Of a DNA stretch of 29,135 nt, positions 1 through 7,828 are shown piece by piece. Each line of letters starts with the position of its first letter. Within the stretch, counting starts at the first letter, position 1. A program made the position numbers and the translations under genes. The notes below the pieces were generated by a model. It saw only the letters and a list, made by a program, of their open reading frames with translations. It made no database searches and had not been told where the DNA came from. This DNA is from JABFRJ01 sp031379035. GTDB lineage: Bacteria > Pseudomonadota > Alphaproteobacteria > Rhizobiales > Hyphomicrobiaceae. The stretch spans positions 1-29,135 of the forward strand of contig JANNEU010000172.1 in NCBI GenBank assembly GCA_031379035.1. Direction: 5' to 3'.

Positions 1-410
1 GTGTGTGGCTGCGCGAGTTGGTCGAGGCGACGCACTACCACACCACCAGCGTCGCACCGATCTGGCGTCATGGCCTTGACGGGCTGGGCACGTTCGGTTC
101 GCACATCTTCTACCGCACGCCCGAACTCGGCTATGTGCTCAACGTCGCCACGGCGTCACATAAGGCGGCCGCGAAATCAGCGGAGAAAACCGTCGATACG
201 ACCGCCGAAAACACAGCCGGCGAGCGCTCACACGAATCCACCAGCGCGCTAGCCGACGCCCCGCTCGATTTCAAGTTACCGGAACTGCCACCACCACCAG
301 TGCTCGTGGCCAAACCAAAACCCGTTGTGCGCCACTCGCGGACTGCGAGCGACGCCCCCGACGCTCCCAAGAGCGATCCCAGCTGGATGCGCGATCTGCA
401 GAATCGGTAA
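1..410 (+). CDS. SleB-type cell wall hydrolase, C-terminal part (partial)
   Basis: The reading frame is already open at the left edge (first whole codon at base 3) and stops with TAA at 408-410, so the start lies outside the window. The visible residues contain ATHYHTTSV, followed by a GSHIFYRTP segment. This ATHYH...H(I/V)FY pattern is the end of the Hydrolase_2 (SleB/CwlJ) domain, which cuts peptidoglycan. The catalytic part of the domain is upstream and not seen. After the domain there is a tail of about 85 residues rich in Ala, Pro, Ser and Lys, with a PELPPPP stretch, probably disordered. The gene ends 3 bp from the stop of the convergent MaoC gene. The family call rests on a short segment, so it is good but not certain. 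Confidence 0.72.
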   Translation, partial: VWLRELVEATHYHTTSVAPIWRHGLDGLGTFGSHIFYRTPELGYVLNVATASHKAAAKSAEKTVDTTAENTAGERSHESTSALADAPLDFKLPELPPPPVLVAKPKPVVRHSRTASDAPDAPKSDPSWMRDLQNR

Positions 411-413
411 TGG

Positions 414-1460
414 CTATGCACCACGCGTCCGCCGCTCGACGAACATCTGTCCCGTATATCTGAAGACGACGATGCCGTGCTGATTGCGGCCCTCTGCCAA
501 CGTGACGACGAACCCGCGGTCTGGGCGCGTTTTCAATGCGCGCGTTTCGATCACTTTGTTGCGGTACTCGATCCGGTCACCCATCAGCACCGGCTTCAAC
601 CACGCCAAATTGCGGAACCCCGGCGACGGCCCCCAGACGGCAATCGGCTTGCCCACCGCGCTAAGCGCCGCCTCGTGCACATGCCGTGATCGAACCACCT
701 GCCGGATGAAGATGGACGCCGTGTGCCACCCGCTGGCCGACAGTCCGCCGAACAGCGACGCCTTGCCCGCCTCTTCGCTCAAATGAAAGAGCTGCGGATC
801 GAACGCCTTCGCAAACGCAATGATCTCGTCGCGCTCGAACGTGTGGCTGCCCAGGTCGCGAACCTCGCCAACCCGGATATCCTCGAAATAGTTGCCGAGC
901 GTCGAAACCTCGGTGACGGTCGGCTCGTCCCACAACGTGGGCAGACGCGCGCCTGCGGGTTTCGGCTGGCGATCTCCGGAAATCGCTGATCCTGGATGCC
1001 GCCGCCGCATCATCTGGTTGGTCAGCGCGGAGAGGATGATCTCGCCATGCTGGTTGACGAGTTCGAACCGCATTTTGGAAATGCCCACATCGGGTCGCGA
1101 CTGCAGATCGCGCGTTTCCAGAGTGTGGATCTGCACCGCCAAAGTATCATTGGGCCTGAGGGGGATGAGCCATTTCACCTCGTCCAGCCCCGGCGAGCCA
1201 AGCGACGACGAACGCAGCAAGAACCCATCGCACAACAGCCGCATCATCACCGAGCACGTATGAAACCCGCTCGCACACAATCCGCCAACAATCGACGACT
1301 TCGCGACTTCATCATCGAGGTGGATCAGCTGCGGATCATACGCCGTCGCGAAGGCAATGATATCGGCCCGTGTCACCGTGAGCGCGCCATATCGCAGCAC
1401 CGCGCCGGCCACCAGATCTTCATGATGCAGAACGCCGTCGGTCGGTGCCGGTCGAGCCAT
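414..1460 (-). CDS. Tandem MaoC-like (double hot-dog) dehydratase
   Basis: The 348-residue protein carries two MaoC-like domains in tandem. The first covers about residues 10-155, with Asp42 and His47 in YDPQLIHLDDE and then a GGLCASGFHT segment. The second covers about 190-345, with Asp221 and His226 in FDPQLFHLSEE and then GGLSASGWHT. Asp and His spaced this way form the catalytic pair of (R)-specific enoyl-CoA hydratases and related dehydratases, and both copies keep them. Bacterial MaoC proteins of this subtype are usually single-domain, about 150 residues, so this looks like a fusion of two such genes. The ATG at 1460 is preferred because AAGGA precedes it at suitable distance; an in-frame ATG at 1490 with GAGAG upstream is the alternative. 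The substrate is unknown, and the neighbours do not identify it. Confidence 0.85.
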   Translation of the reverse strand: MARPAPTDGVLHHEDLVAGAVLRYGALTVTRADIIAFATAYDPQLIHLDDEVAKSSIVGGLCASGFHTCSVMMRLLCDGFLLRSSSLGSPGLDEVKWLIPLRPNDTLAVQIHTLETRDLQSRPDVGISKMRFELVNQHGEIILSALTNQMMRRRHPGSAISGDRQPKPAGARLPTLWDEPTVTEVSTLGNYFEDIRVGEVRDLGSHTFERDEIIAFAKAFDPQLFHLSEEAGKASLFGGLSASGWHTASIFIRQVVRSRHVHEAALSAVGKPIAVWGPSPGFRNLAWLKPVLMGDRIEYRNKVIETRALKTRPDRGFVVTLAEGRNQHGIVVFRYTGQMFVERRTRGA

Positions 1461-1656
1461 GCGTAATTTTCCTTGCATTCCTGAAACCATCGTTCTCTCA
1501 TACGGTATCGGCGTGCTCCGTGGTTTTCGTCAAGCCGCGCCCTCCGGCACACCGCCGCGACTATGGTCCTGGCAATCACGATGGTGACCGTCATGAGCCT
1601 GCGACTGGTCGCCCCGCCCCTGACTTGGCTCCAACGACTTGGCTCTGGTGCTGCCC

Positions 1657-2526
1657 ATGCCCCCTGTTGAACACGTCGAAGTCTTTTGCGTTGGCTCGAA
1701 CGGCGGCAACCCTGCGCCGGTCGTGTTGGACGCTGAGAGTATGTCTGCGGAGGAGATGCGAGGCATCGCTGCTGCCTATGGTCACGAGGCTGGCTTTGTT
1801 TTGCCGCCCACGGACGCTGGAAAGGCCGATTTCCGCTATCGCTTTTTTGTGCCACTGGCGGAGATGGACATGTGCGGGCATGGCACGCTTGGCACGACAT
1901 GGCTGCTGGCCAAAAAGGGTCGATTGAAGCCGGGCGAAGTGCGGATCGAAACGCGCAGCGGCATCGTGCGTTGCCGCATCTCGGACAACGGTGCGGTTGC
2001 AGTGGCCCAGCCGGCCGCCAAGGTCGAGACGGTCGCTCCAGACAAGCGTGGCGAGATCATTGACCTGCTCGGCGTCAACGAGCGCGATCTGCTCGATTTA
2101 CCCATCCTCAATGCCACAACCTCGCGCACCAAGACGCTGGTGCCGCTGGCAAGTCCCCTCGTTCTGAACGGCATGAAGCCGGACTTCTCGCGCATGAAGG
2201 CGTTGTGCGAGCAGATCGGCTCGACGGGGCTTTACCCATTCGCCTGTGATTGGGATGACGAGCGCACCTATCACGCCCGCCAGTTCCCCGCCGCCTCGGG
2301 CTATCCAGAGGATGCGGCCACCGGCGTCGCCGCGACTGCGTTGTTGTTTGGCCTCAAGCACTGGGGCCTGATCGGTACGCGCCGGACTATCCGCGTCCGC
2401 CAGGGCGACGCCATGGGCCGCCCCTCGCGTATGGCAGTCACGCTGGCCGATGCAACCGACACTTCGGCCGGCTGCTGGCTGTCGGGCGAAGTTCGCCTGC
2501 TGGATGGCGCACCGACGAAGCACTGA
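1657..2526 (+). CDS. PhzF-family isomerase
   Basis: A 289-residue protein of the PhzF (phenazine biosynthesis-like, diaminopimelate-epimerase-fold) family. Diagnostic segments are GGNPAPVVLD near residue 17, HEAGFVL with Glu44 (the equivalent of the catalytic Glu45 of PhzF), MCGHGTLG at 72-79, and SGYPEDAATG around 214-223 with Asp219. The two halves form the two lobes of the family fold. Most family members outside phenazine clusters have no known substrate, and no phenazine genes are present here, so this is an isomerase or epimerase of unknown substrate. The start was set at the ATG at 1657; in-frame TTG at 1639 and GTG at 1648 are possible, and no clear ribosome binding site decides between them. 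A strong terminator follows within 20 bases. Confidence 0.86.
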   Translation: MPPVEHVEVFCVGSNGGNPAPVVLDAESMSAEEMRGIAAAYGHEAGFVLPPTDAGKADFRYRFFVPLAEMDMCGHGTLGTTWLLAKKGRLKPGEVRIETRSGIVRCRISDNGAVAVAQPAAKVETVAPDKRGEIIDLLGVNERDLLDLPILNATTSRTKTLVPLASPLVLNGMKPDFSRMKALCEQIGSTGLYPFACDWDDERTYHARQFPAASGYPEDAATGVAATALLFGLKHWGLIGTRRTIRVRQGDAMGRPSRMAVTLADATDTSAGCWLSGEVRLLDGAPTKH

Positions 2527-2545
2527 GCCGCGTTGAAACGAAAAA

Positions 2546-2580
2546 CGCCCCGGCGGTCGGACCGGGGCGAGACTTTTCGT
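2546..2580. terminator. Bidirectional intrinsic terminator
   Basis: A perfect 8-bp stem (CGCCCCGG at 2546-2553 pairing with CCGGGGCG at 2562-2569, loop of 8) has AAAAA directly on its left and ACTTTT shortly on its right. It sits between the convergent PhzF gene and the small exported-protein gene, so it can end transcription in both directions. Confidence 0.8.
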
Positions 2581-2602
2581 GATGTGGCGGCGGGCAGCGA
2601 AA

Positions 2603-2899
2603 TCACCAAGCGCAATTGAGCGCTGCGACCTGCTTTTTCATCGTTTCCGCGGTCTGCTTGCACATGCCGTCAAGCGAGGCCTTGCCCTCCGCAGTCGCTG
2701 CGACAGCTTTCCAGTTGGTTTTGATTTGCTCGAGTACGGCCGTCATCGGTCCGCGCTGTTCGGTGGGCACCTTGGCGGCGACGCACGACTCATACGTCTT
2801 AAGGAAGCTGTCGCAGCTTGCAATGCCGAGCTCTTGTGATTGTGCCGATGCTGCAGGAACGGCCAGTGCGGCGGCGAGGATCACGTGTTTAAGGCGCAT
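2603..2899 (-). CDS. Small exported four-cysteine protein
   Basis: Not a family I recognise. The start is the ATG at 2899, which has AGGAG six to seven bases upstream; upstream in-frame codons encode no plausible protein. The first 20 residues (MRLKHVILAAALAVPAASAQ) form a typical cleavable signal peptide ending in an AxA site, so the 98-residue product is probably periplasmic, about 78 residues when mature. The mature part is largely helical in composition and has four cysteines arranged as C-x9-C (in ASCDSFLKTYESCVAA) and later C-x15-C, the last close to the C-terminus (NCAW). Two helices pinned by disulfides would be a simple reading. It lies 159 bases downstream of another small exported four-cysteine protein on the same strand. 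Function unknown. Confidence 0.78.
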   Translation of the reverse strand: MRLKHVILAAALAVPAASAQSQELGIASCDSFLKTYESCVAAKVPTEQRGPMTAVLEQIKTNWKAVAATAEGKASLDGMCKQTAETMKKQVAALNCAW

Positions 2900-3058
2900 A
2901 AAGGGCTCCTGGTGGCAGGGGTGGTCAGCTGAGGCGTGTTGGCGGCGAAAGGGAAAACCACTTCGCAGACTGCCCAAAAAGCAGCTTAAATGATTCGCTT
3001 TGGTGAACCTATGGAACGCAGGCGGTGATGCGAGCGCGCTTGTTGACCCGGCTGTTGC

Positions 3059-3451
3059 TCAAGACTTCTTGCAGAACGTTGCAGTGACCAGACATTTGTA
3101 TTCCTGGCCGAGCAGCGGCACGAACAAATAGTCCTCGCAGGAGATCGTTTCGAGGCTCTTGTCCCAGGTCTTCCATTTGCGCTGCTTGCCAACTTGGGTG
3201 ATGTACTCATCGAGGCGAAGACGGGCGACTTCAATGGTCTTCTCGCGGCCGAACTGGATGTCAGAGAGCGGCAACCGTGTGCATTCGCGCGGCTTGGATA
3301 CTGGTTTTGCCGGCGCGGCCACAGGCGCGGCTCCAGCTGCGGGTGGTACGACCTGCGGTGCCGCTGCCTGTGCCATCGCCGATGATCCCGCCACTGCAAC
3401 ACCAAACGCGATCAACAAGCCTGAGCGGCCTATATTCAACACTCTGCGCAT
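3059..3451 (-). CDS. Small exported Pro/Ala-rich protein with four cysteines
   Basis: A 130-residue protein with a signal peptide (MRRVLNIGRSGLLIAFGVAV followed by a small-residue AMA cleavage site near residue 27), a linker of about 30 residues rich in Ala and Pro, and a C-terminal domain of about 75 residues containing four cysteines (REC, ISC, and a YKCLVTATFC pair near the end). GAGGG precedes the ATG at suitable distance. I do not recognise the family. The Pro/Ala linker suggests the C-terminal domain stands away from the membrane or wall. It is transcribed in the same direction as the next small exported protein and away from the ThiE-like gene, with which it shares a 153-base divergent spacer. 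Confidence 0.76.
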   Translation of the reverse strand: MRRVLNIGRSGLLIAFGVAVAGSSAMAQAAAPQVVPPAAGAAPVAAPAKPVSKPRECTRLPLSDIQFGREKTIEVARLRLDEYITQVGKQRKWKTWDKSLETISCEDYLFVPLLGQEYKCLVTATFCKKS

Positions 3452-3604
3452 CTATCCCTCGATCACGCTTGAACTTCCATTATGGTGGCGGTCTATCATG
3501 GCAGCTCTATGGTTCCCATTAGTTGTCCCCGCGACAATCTGCGCTGCCACCATCCCGCCGCATTCGCTCCAAATACCCATCGCGGAGTAGGACGGGGACT
3601 GGAC

Positions 3605-4297
3605 GTGGCCAAGACCAAATCTAAATCGAAGCAACCAGCCTCGGAGGTCGACTGGCCTGCTTGCCAACTGATGCTGATTGTTGAGCCGGGCCCCGGCTCA
3701 CTGGAGGCGCTGCGCGCCGCGTTTGGCCATTGCCAGCCGGCCGCTGTGCTGATCCGGCCGAAGCCTGAGCACCATTTGGGAGCAGGTGAAGTAAAGCCGT
3801 TGGTTGATCTGGCCCAGGACTACGGGGCTGCAGCGATCATCTTCGACGATGTGCGCCTCGCGCGCACGCTCAAAGCGGATGGTGTCCATCTTGATATCCG
3901 AACCGAAGGCCCATTGGACGCTCTGATCGCTGATGCCCGCGCCAGCCTGGGTGCTGCAGCGAACATCGGTGTTGATGCCGGCATTTCACGCCACCGTGCC
4001 ATGGAGGCTGGCGAGGCAGGTGCTGACTACGTGGCATTCGGGGCGGTGGAAGGTACATCGGTCGCCCGCGAAGCCCGCGATGATCTGATCGGTTGGTGGG
4101 CGAGCATTTTCGAAGTTCCGTGCGTGGCGCTCGATGTCGTCACGGCAGACGAAGCCGCCGGCATAGATCGTGATGGCGCTGACTTTGTTGGGCTTACACT
4201 TCCGGCTGGTGCATCGCTCGATGCCGTGATGGTCCTGGCCGGCGATGTCGATGCGGTGCTGAGTACCGGAAGCGAGATGGGAGAAGACCGCGGATGA
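3605..4297 (+). CDS. Thiamine-phosphate-synthase-like TIM-barrel protein
   Basis: A 230-residue protein similar to ThiE/TenI: ADGVHL near residue 90-96 and a GADYVAFGAV segment around 137-146 are the core strands of that fold. The usual ThiE residues right after GVHLGQ-D are replaced here (GVHLDIRTEG), so normal thiamine phosphate synthesis is doubtful. Related divergent proteins are common in Hyphomicrobiales and are annotated as thiamine phosphate synthases by similarity only. The GTG at 3605 was chosen because residues encoded upstream look non-coding and the Lys/Ser-rich N-terminus then leads directly into the first strand. Its stop overlaps the next gene by four bases (ATGA), so the two are translationally coupled. 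No thi genes lie nearby. Confidence 0.68.
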   Translation: MAKTKSKSKQPASEVDWPACQLMLIVEPGPGSLEALRAAFGHCQPAAVLIRPKPEHHLGAGEVKPLVDLAQDYGAAAIIFDDVRLARTLKADGVHLDIRTEGPLDALIADARASLGAAANIGVDAGISRHRAMEAGEAGADYVAFGAVEGTSVAREARDDLIGWWASIFEVPCVALDVVTADEAAGIDRDGADFVGLTLPAGASLDAVMVLAGDVDAVLSTGSEMGEDRG

Positions 4298-5436
4298 TGT
4301 CCGGACGTTACGCGCTGTTCGCAGGTCTGATCGGCGTAACCCTGACCGGGCCCGCGTCCGCACAGACTGATTCCAGCGCTTGGACCAGCGACCGCGTGGT
4401 GGCACCGACGGATCGGGTTGGCGGTGCCAAGCTTCTCAAGTCCGCACCTGGGCCAGTGCCCGGCAAAGGTGGCGCGGCGGCGAGTGGTCCGGTGTTCACG
4501 ACACGCGCGCCGCAAGCCCCGGCGGGCGGGGTGCCACAGCTGCCCTCTTCGCCACCGCTGACCGGCGACAGTTCGATTGCCAAGAGCGGCAGCGGCGGCG
4601 ATCCCGCCTATGAGGCCTTCGACCTTGGCCGCTATCAGACGGCGTTTGAGCTCGCAAAAATTGCTTCTGACAAAGGTGAGCCGCAGGCAGCAACGCTGAT
4701 CGGCCGCATCTACCAAGAAGGCCTTGGCGTGCCACGCGATGATGTTCAGGCTGCGACTTGGTATCGTCGCGGTGCAGAGCAGGGCGATATCAACGCTATG
4801 TTCGCCTTTGGCGTGATGCTCGCGGAAGGCGGTGCACTGAAGAAGGATCGAAATGGTGCCGCACAGATGTTCGAAAATGCTGCGGCCAAAGGCCATGTCG
4901 TCGCCAACTATAATCTGGCCATGTTGTTCCTGATGGGAGATGGTAAGCCCCTCAATCCACACCGCGCGTTGGCACACCTCACTTACGCTGCCGACAAGGG
5001 TCTGCCGCAGGCGCAGTATGATCTCGCAACCCTTTATGCGACTGGCACGGGTGCAGATGCCAACGCGTTTGACGCGGCGCGGTGGTTTGAGCGTGCGGCG
5101 GGTGCTGGCGTACCTGAAGCCATGCTTGATTTCGGCGTGATCTTATTTCAGGGCAAGGGCACGACCGTCGATGAAAAGCGTGGTGCGGAGATGTTTCGAC
5201 AGGCGGCCGCAAAAGGCAACGCCGTTGCTCAGAACCGACTTGCACGGTGCCACCACCACGGCCGCGGTGTGCCTGCTAACCCGGCCGAAGCCGCCACGTG
5301 GCACTTGATCGCCAAGTCCAACGGTGTGGACGATGCGGTCCTTGAGCAGGCGTTTGGCAAGCTCAACAAAGCTGACCGCGCCAAAGCCGAACAAGCAGCC
5401 AGCGACTGGCGCGACCGCGCTTCTGTGCTGCAGTGA
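4294..5436 (+). CDS. Exported Sel1-repeat protein
   Basis: A 380-residue protein with a signal peptide (first about 24 residues, ending PASAQ), a disordered Pro/Gly/Ala stretch to about residue 100, and then six consecutive Sel1-like repeats of about 36 residues. Each repeat shows the AxxxLGxxYxxGxGxxxDxxxAxxWYxxAAxxG pattern, for example GRIYQEGLGVPRDDVQAATW and GVILFQGKGTTVDEKRGAEM. Sel1 arrays form solenoid scaffolds that bind other proteins; in bacteria they often serve envelope or signalling complexes. The gene starts inside the stop of the ThiE-like gene, which argues for co-expression. ATG at 4294 and at 4297 are both possible starts. The partner protein is unknown. Confidence 0.84.
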   Translation: MMSGRYALFAGLIGVTLTGPASAQTDSSAWTSDRVVAPTDRVGGAKLLKSAPGPVPGKGGAAASGPVFTTRAPQAPAGGVPQLPSSPPLTGDSSIAKSGSGGDPAYEAFDLGRYQTAFELAKIASDKGEPQAATLIGRIYQEGLGVPRDDVQAATWYRRGAEQGDINAMFAFGVMLAEGGALKKDRNGAAQMFENAAAKGHVVANYNLAMLFLMGDGKPLNPHRALAHLTYAADKGLPQAQYDLATLYATGTGADANAFDAARWFERAAGAGVPEAMLDFGVILFQGKGTTVDEKRGAEMFRQAAAKGNAVAQNRLARCHHHGRGVPANPAEAATWHLIAKSNGVDDAVLEQAFGKLNKADRAKAEQAASDWRDRASVLQ

Positions 5437-5459
5437 TTTGGGGCTGCAGTGATTTGGGG
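5428..5459. repeat. 16-bp tandem duplication at the Sel1 gene stop codon
   Basis: The unit CTGCAGTGATTTGGGG is present twice head to tail (5428-5443 and 5444-5459), followed by a partial third CTGC. The stop codon of the Sel1 protein lies inside the first unit, so the duplication does not change the protein. It looks like a recent replication-slippage event. Confidence 0.85.
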
Positions 5460-5538
5460 CTGCGGCGACATTGAACGGTCAGGCGGGTAACGATCAGGCA
5501 AGCCATTGCGAGGCTGGCAATCGTAGGTTGGCCTGCAC

Positions 5539-6963
5539 TCAAGTGCCTGCCGCCTTCACAGCCACATAGCCAGCCAACGCGGCTGCGCGCGCTTCGGCGT
5601 GATCGACGATCGGACGGGGATAAGTCTTGCCGAGAATGACACCGGCCGCGCTCAACACGACAGGCAGCGCCTGAAATGGTGCAAAGAGCGAGTCGTTCGG
5701 CAACTTCGAGAGTTCGGGGCACCAGCGTCGGATATAGATACCGTCGGGATCAAACTTGCGACCTTGCTCCATGGGATTGAAAATGCGGAAGTAGGGTGCT
5801 GCATCCGCGCCACTGCCCGCCACCCACTGCCAACTTGCCGCGTTGTTGGCGAGATCGGCATCGACGAGCGTATCCCAGAACCACGCTTCGCCCTGGCGCC
5901 AATCGATCCGCAGATGCTTGATCAGAAAACTGGCGACCACCATCCGCACGCGATTGTGCATGTAACCGGTCGCCCATAGTTCACGCATTCCGGCATCCAC
6001 AATCGGATATCCCGTTTGCCCGCGCTGCCACGCTGCGAGTTGCTTGGCGTTTGTCTGCCACGGATAGGCATCAAAGGTTGGCTTCCAATTGCGCGCCGGC
6101 AACGTGGGAAAATGATACAGCAAATGATGCGCAAATTCCCGCCAGCCGACTTCCGAGAGAAACTTATCGGCATCGCGCTGCACGACCGCATGCGCCGCAG
6201 CGTGGTGTTGCGTCACCGCCCAGATCTGTCGCGGCGAAATCTCGCCAAAATGCAGATGCGGCGACAGCCGCGACACGTTCGGCAGATCGGGCCGATTGCG
6301 CAATTCAGCGTAACCCTCGAGGCCTTTCTCGAGAAACGTTTCCAATCTTGCATGCGCGCCGTCTTCGCCAGGTGTCCACTCTTCAGCAAACCCTGTCGCC
6401 CAGTTGGGCTTGGTGGGTAGCAAGCCCCAATCGGCCAACTTGTCACCGATGCCGGCGGTTTTTTTGATCGTCAGTTTCGGTATCGGCAACGGTGCGTCGA
6501 GCGGCATCTTCAAACAGGCCCGCCAGAACGGCGAGTAGACTTTGTATGGCCCGCCTTCGAGTGTTTTGATCGTCCAAGGCTCGTGCAGCAGACTGCCGTT
6601 AAAGCTTTCAACAGCAACGCCCGCGTCACTCAGCGTCGCTTTCAATGCCGTATCGCGCGCAATCGCGTAGGGTTCATAACAGCGATTCCAATGCACGCGT
6701 TTGGCACCAACTTTCGCCGCCAGCTCTGGCAGTAACACTGCCGGATCGCCGCGCAACAGCACCAGCCCGCCAAGCGCCTTGGATAATCTCGACACGCTGT
6801 GATGCAACCACCAGCGTGCCGCGCCACCGAGTGGGCGCCCATTTGGCGCACTGGTCTCATCGAGGATGTAAACTGGAATGACCGGCCCACGCGCGGCTGC
6901 GGCTGCCAATGCGGGATTATCCGCCATGCGCAAATCCTGCCGGAACCATACAAGAGTTGTCAT
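5539..6963 (-). CDS. phrB: Deoxyribodipyrimidine photolyase (class I)
   Basis: A 474-residue flavoprotein of the photolyase/cryptochrome family, the usual length for class I CPD photolyases. It uses light to split cyclobutane pyrimidine dimers in DNA. The N-terminal antenna domain begins MTTLVWFRQDLRMADNPAL; the C-terminal FAD domain shows LNNRPDLP-like and SRLSPHLHFGEISPRQ segments, the DADLANNAASWQWVAGSG block and then NPMEQGRKFDPDG and YIRRWCPEL, the classic FAD-binding and substrate-binding signature. The start at 6963 was chosen because GGAGG lies just upstream and the family begins at this point; upstream in-frame codons are not conserved-looking. It is divergent from ogt, giving a small DNA-repair pair. 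Confidence 0.95.
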   Translation of the reverse strand: MTTLVWFRQDLRMADNPALAAAAARGPVIPVYILDETSAPNGRPLGGAARWWLHHSVSRLSKALGGLVLLRGDPAVLLPELAAKVGAKRVHWNRCYEPYAIARDTALKATLSDAGVAVESFNGSLLHEPWTIKTLEGGPYKVYSPFWRACLKMPLDAPLPIPKLTIKKTAGIGDKLADWGLLPTKPNWATGFAEEWTPGEDGAHARLETFLEKGLEGYAELRNRPDLPNVSRLSPHLHFGEISPRQIWAVTQHHAAAHAVVQRDADKFLSEVGWREFAHHLLYHFPTLPARNWKPTFDAYPWQTNAKQLAAWQRGQTGYPIVDAGMRELWATGYMHNRVRMVVASFLIKHLRIDWRQGEAWFWDTLVDADLANNAASWQWVAGSGADAAPYFRIFNPMEQGRKFDPDGIYIRRWCPELSKLPNDSLFAPFQALPVVLSAAGVILGKTYPRPIVDHAEARAAALAGYVAVKAAGT

Positions 6964-7067
6964 CCCGCCTCCACTTTCAGCATGCTCTGTTAGCTTATCG
7001 TCCGTTCCGCAACGCGGCGAACCTACCACCGGTTCAGTCATTCCCGAACTTGATTGCTCTGGTGGTT

Positions 7068-7189
7068 TCGCTCTTGCAGGGATCTCGGAACGACCCTAGA
7101 TTTTTGTTTGGTCGTGCTTCTTTAAGGGAAAACCGCTGCACACCCCCGGATCAAGTCCGAGGGCATGCTTTGCCCGGAAGCACTCTAGC
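7068..7189 (+). repeat. Dispersed intergenic repeat, copy A (with a nested palindrome)
   Basis: This stretch aligns with 16835-16930: both contain GGAACGACCCTAG, then a T-rich segment, GTCGTGCTTCTT, GGGAAAACCGCT and CCCGGAAGCACTCTAGC in the same order and orientation. Copy A is longer by about 26 bases around 7144-7170, where CCCCGGA-TCAAG-TCCGAGGG, a palindrome of a kind common in alphaproteobacterial spacers, interrupts the match. The left inverted arm seen in copy B is missing here. It lies between divergent phrB and ogt. Confidence 0.82.
7144..7163. repeat. Short palindrome nested inside repeat copy A
   Basis: CCCCGGA and TCCGAGG flank TCAAG, forming a near-perfect hairpin of the CCCGGACTTGATCCGGG type seen widely between genes in alphaproteobacteria. 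A related half-palindrome, GTCATTCCCGAACTTGATT, lies at 7037-7055. Copy B of the larger repeat lacks this insertion. Confidence 0.6.
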
Positions 7190-7228
7190 GGTGGCTCTTG
7201 CCAGACTGGTGGGACGCGTCATAGTTCC

Positions 7229-7807
7229 GTGAGATTCAGCACCGAGCCCAATGTGTCACCGTCATCACACCACTATTGCGTGTTCGATACCGCGTTCGGT
7301 GTCTGTGGAGTGGCGTGGAGTGATGCCGGCTTGATCCGCGTGCAGTTGCCGGAGCGTGATCCGACGGCGACCGAGCAGCGGCTTTTGAAATTGGCTGCGA
7401 TCCGCTGGGATGCGGCGCTGCCGCTCCACGCCGCACATAGTGTTAAGCAGCTGCAGAGCTATTTTAATGGCGAGCGTATCGTCTTTGCTGGGGTTGCCCT
7501 GGATGAGCGGAGCGTCGCTGACTTTAATCGCCGCATCTACAGCGCGCTCCGGGATATCGGATACGGGCAGACAACGACCTATGGTGCACTTGCCGACCGC
7601 GCCGGCAGTCCTGGTGCCGCACAAGCGGTCGGCACAGCCATGTCACGCAATCCGTGGCCGGTGATTGTTCCCTGCCACCGGGTTATGGCTGCTGCCAAAG
7701 CACTTGGCGGATTTTCTGCCTATGGTGGTGCTGCCACTAAGCAGCAATTGCTGCGCTTGGAAGGTGTCGACCTCGATCACGGCCAGCCGATGCTGCCTGG
7801 GTTGTGA
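7229..7807 (+). CDS. ogt: Methylated-DNA-[protein]-cysteine S-methyltransferase
   Basis: A 192-residue Ogt-type repair protein that transfers the methyl group of O6-methylguanine (and O4-methylthymine) to its own cysteine. The active-site motif IVPCHRV gives the acceptor Cys149. The DNA-binding helix-turn-helix precedes it (YGQTTTYGALADRAG and GAAQAVGTAMSRNP). The intercalating arginine position, usually RAVG, reads QAVG here, a variant found in part of the family. The best supported start is GTG at 7229; a second GTG at 7253 would remove eight residues. No ATG is available in this region. The gene is divergent from the photolyase and converges on the HerA-like gene with only about 20 bases between the stops. 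Confidence 0.92.
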   Translation: MRFSTEPNVSPSSHHYCVFDTAFGVCGVAWSDAGLIRVQLPERDPTATEQRLLKLAAIRWDAALPLHAAHSVKQLQSYFNGERIVFAGVALDERSVADFNRRIYSALRDIGYGQTTTYGALADRAGSPGAAQAVGTAMSRNPWPVIVPCHRVMAAAKALGGFSAYGGAATKQQLLRLEGVDLDHGQPMLPGL

Positions 7808-7828
7808 GAGCCGATTTCCACCGCACCT

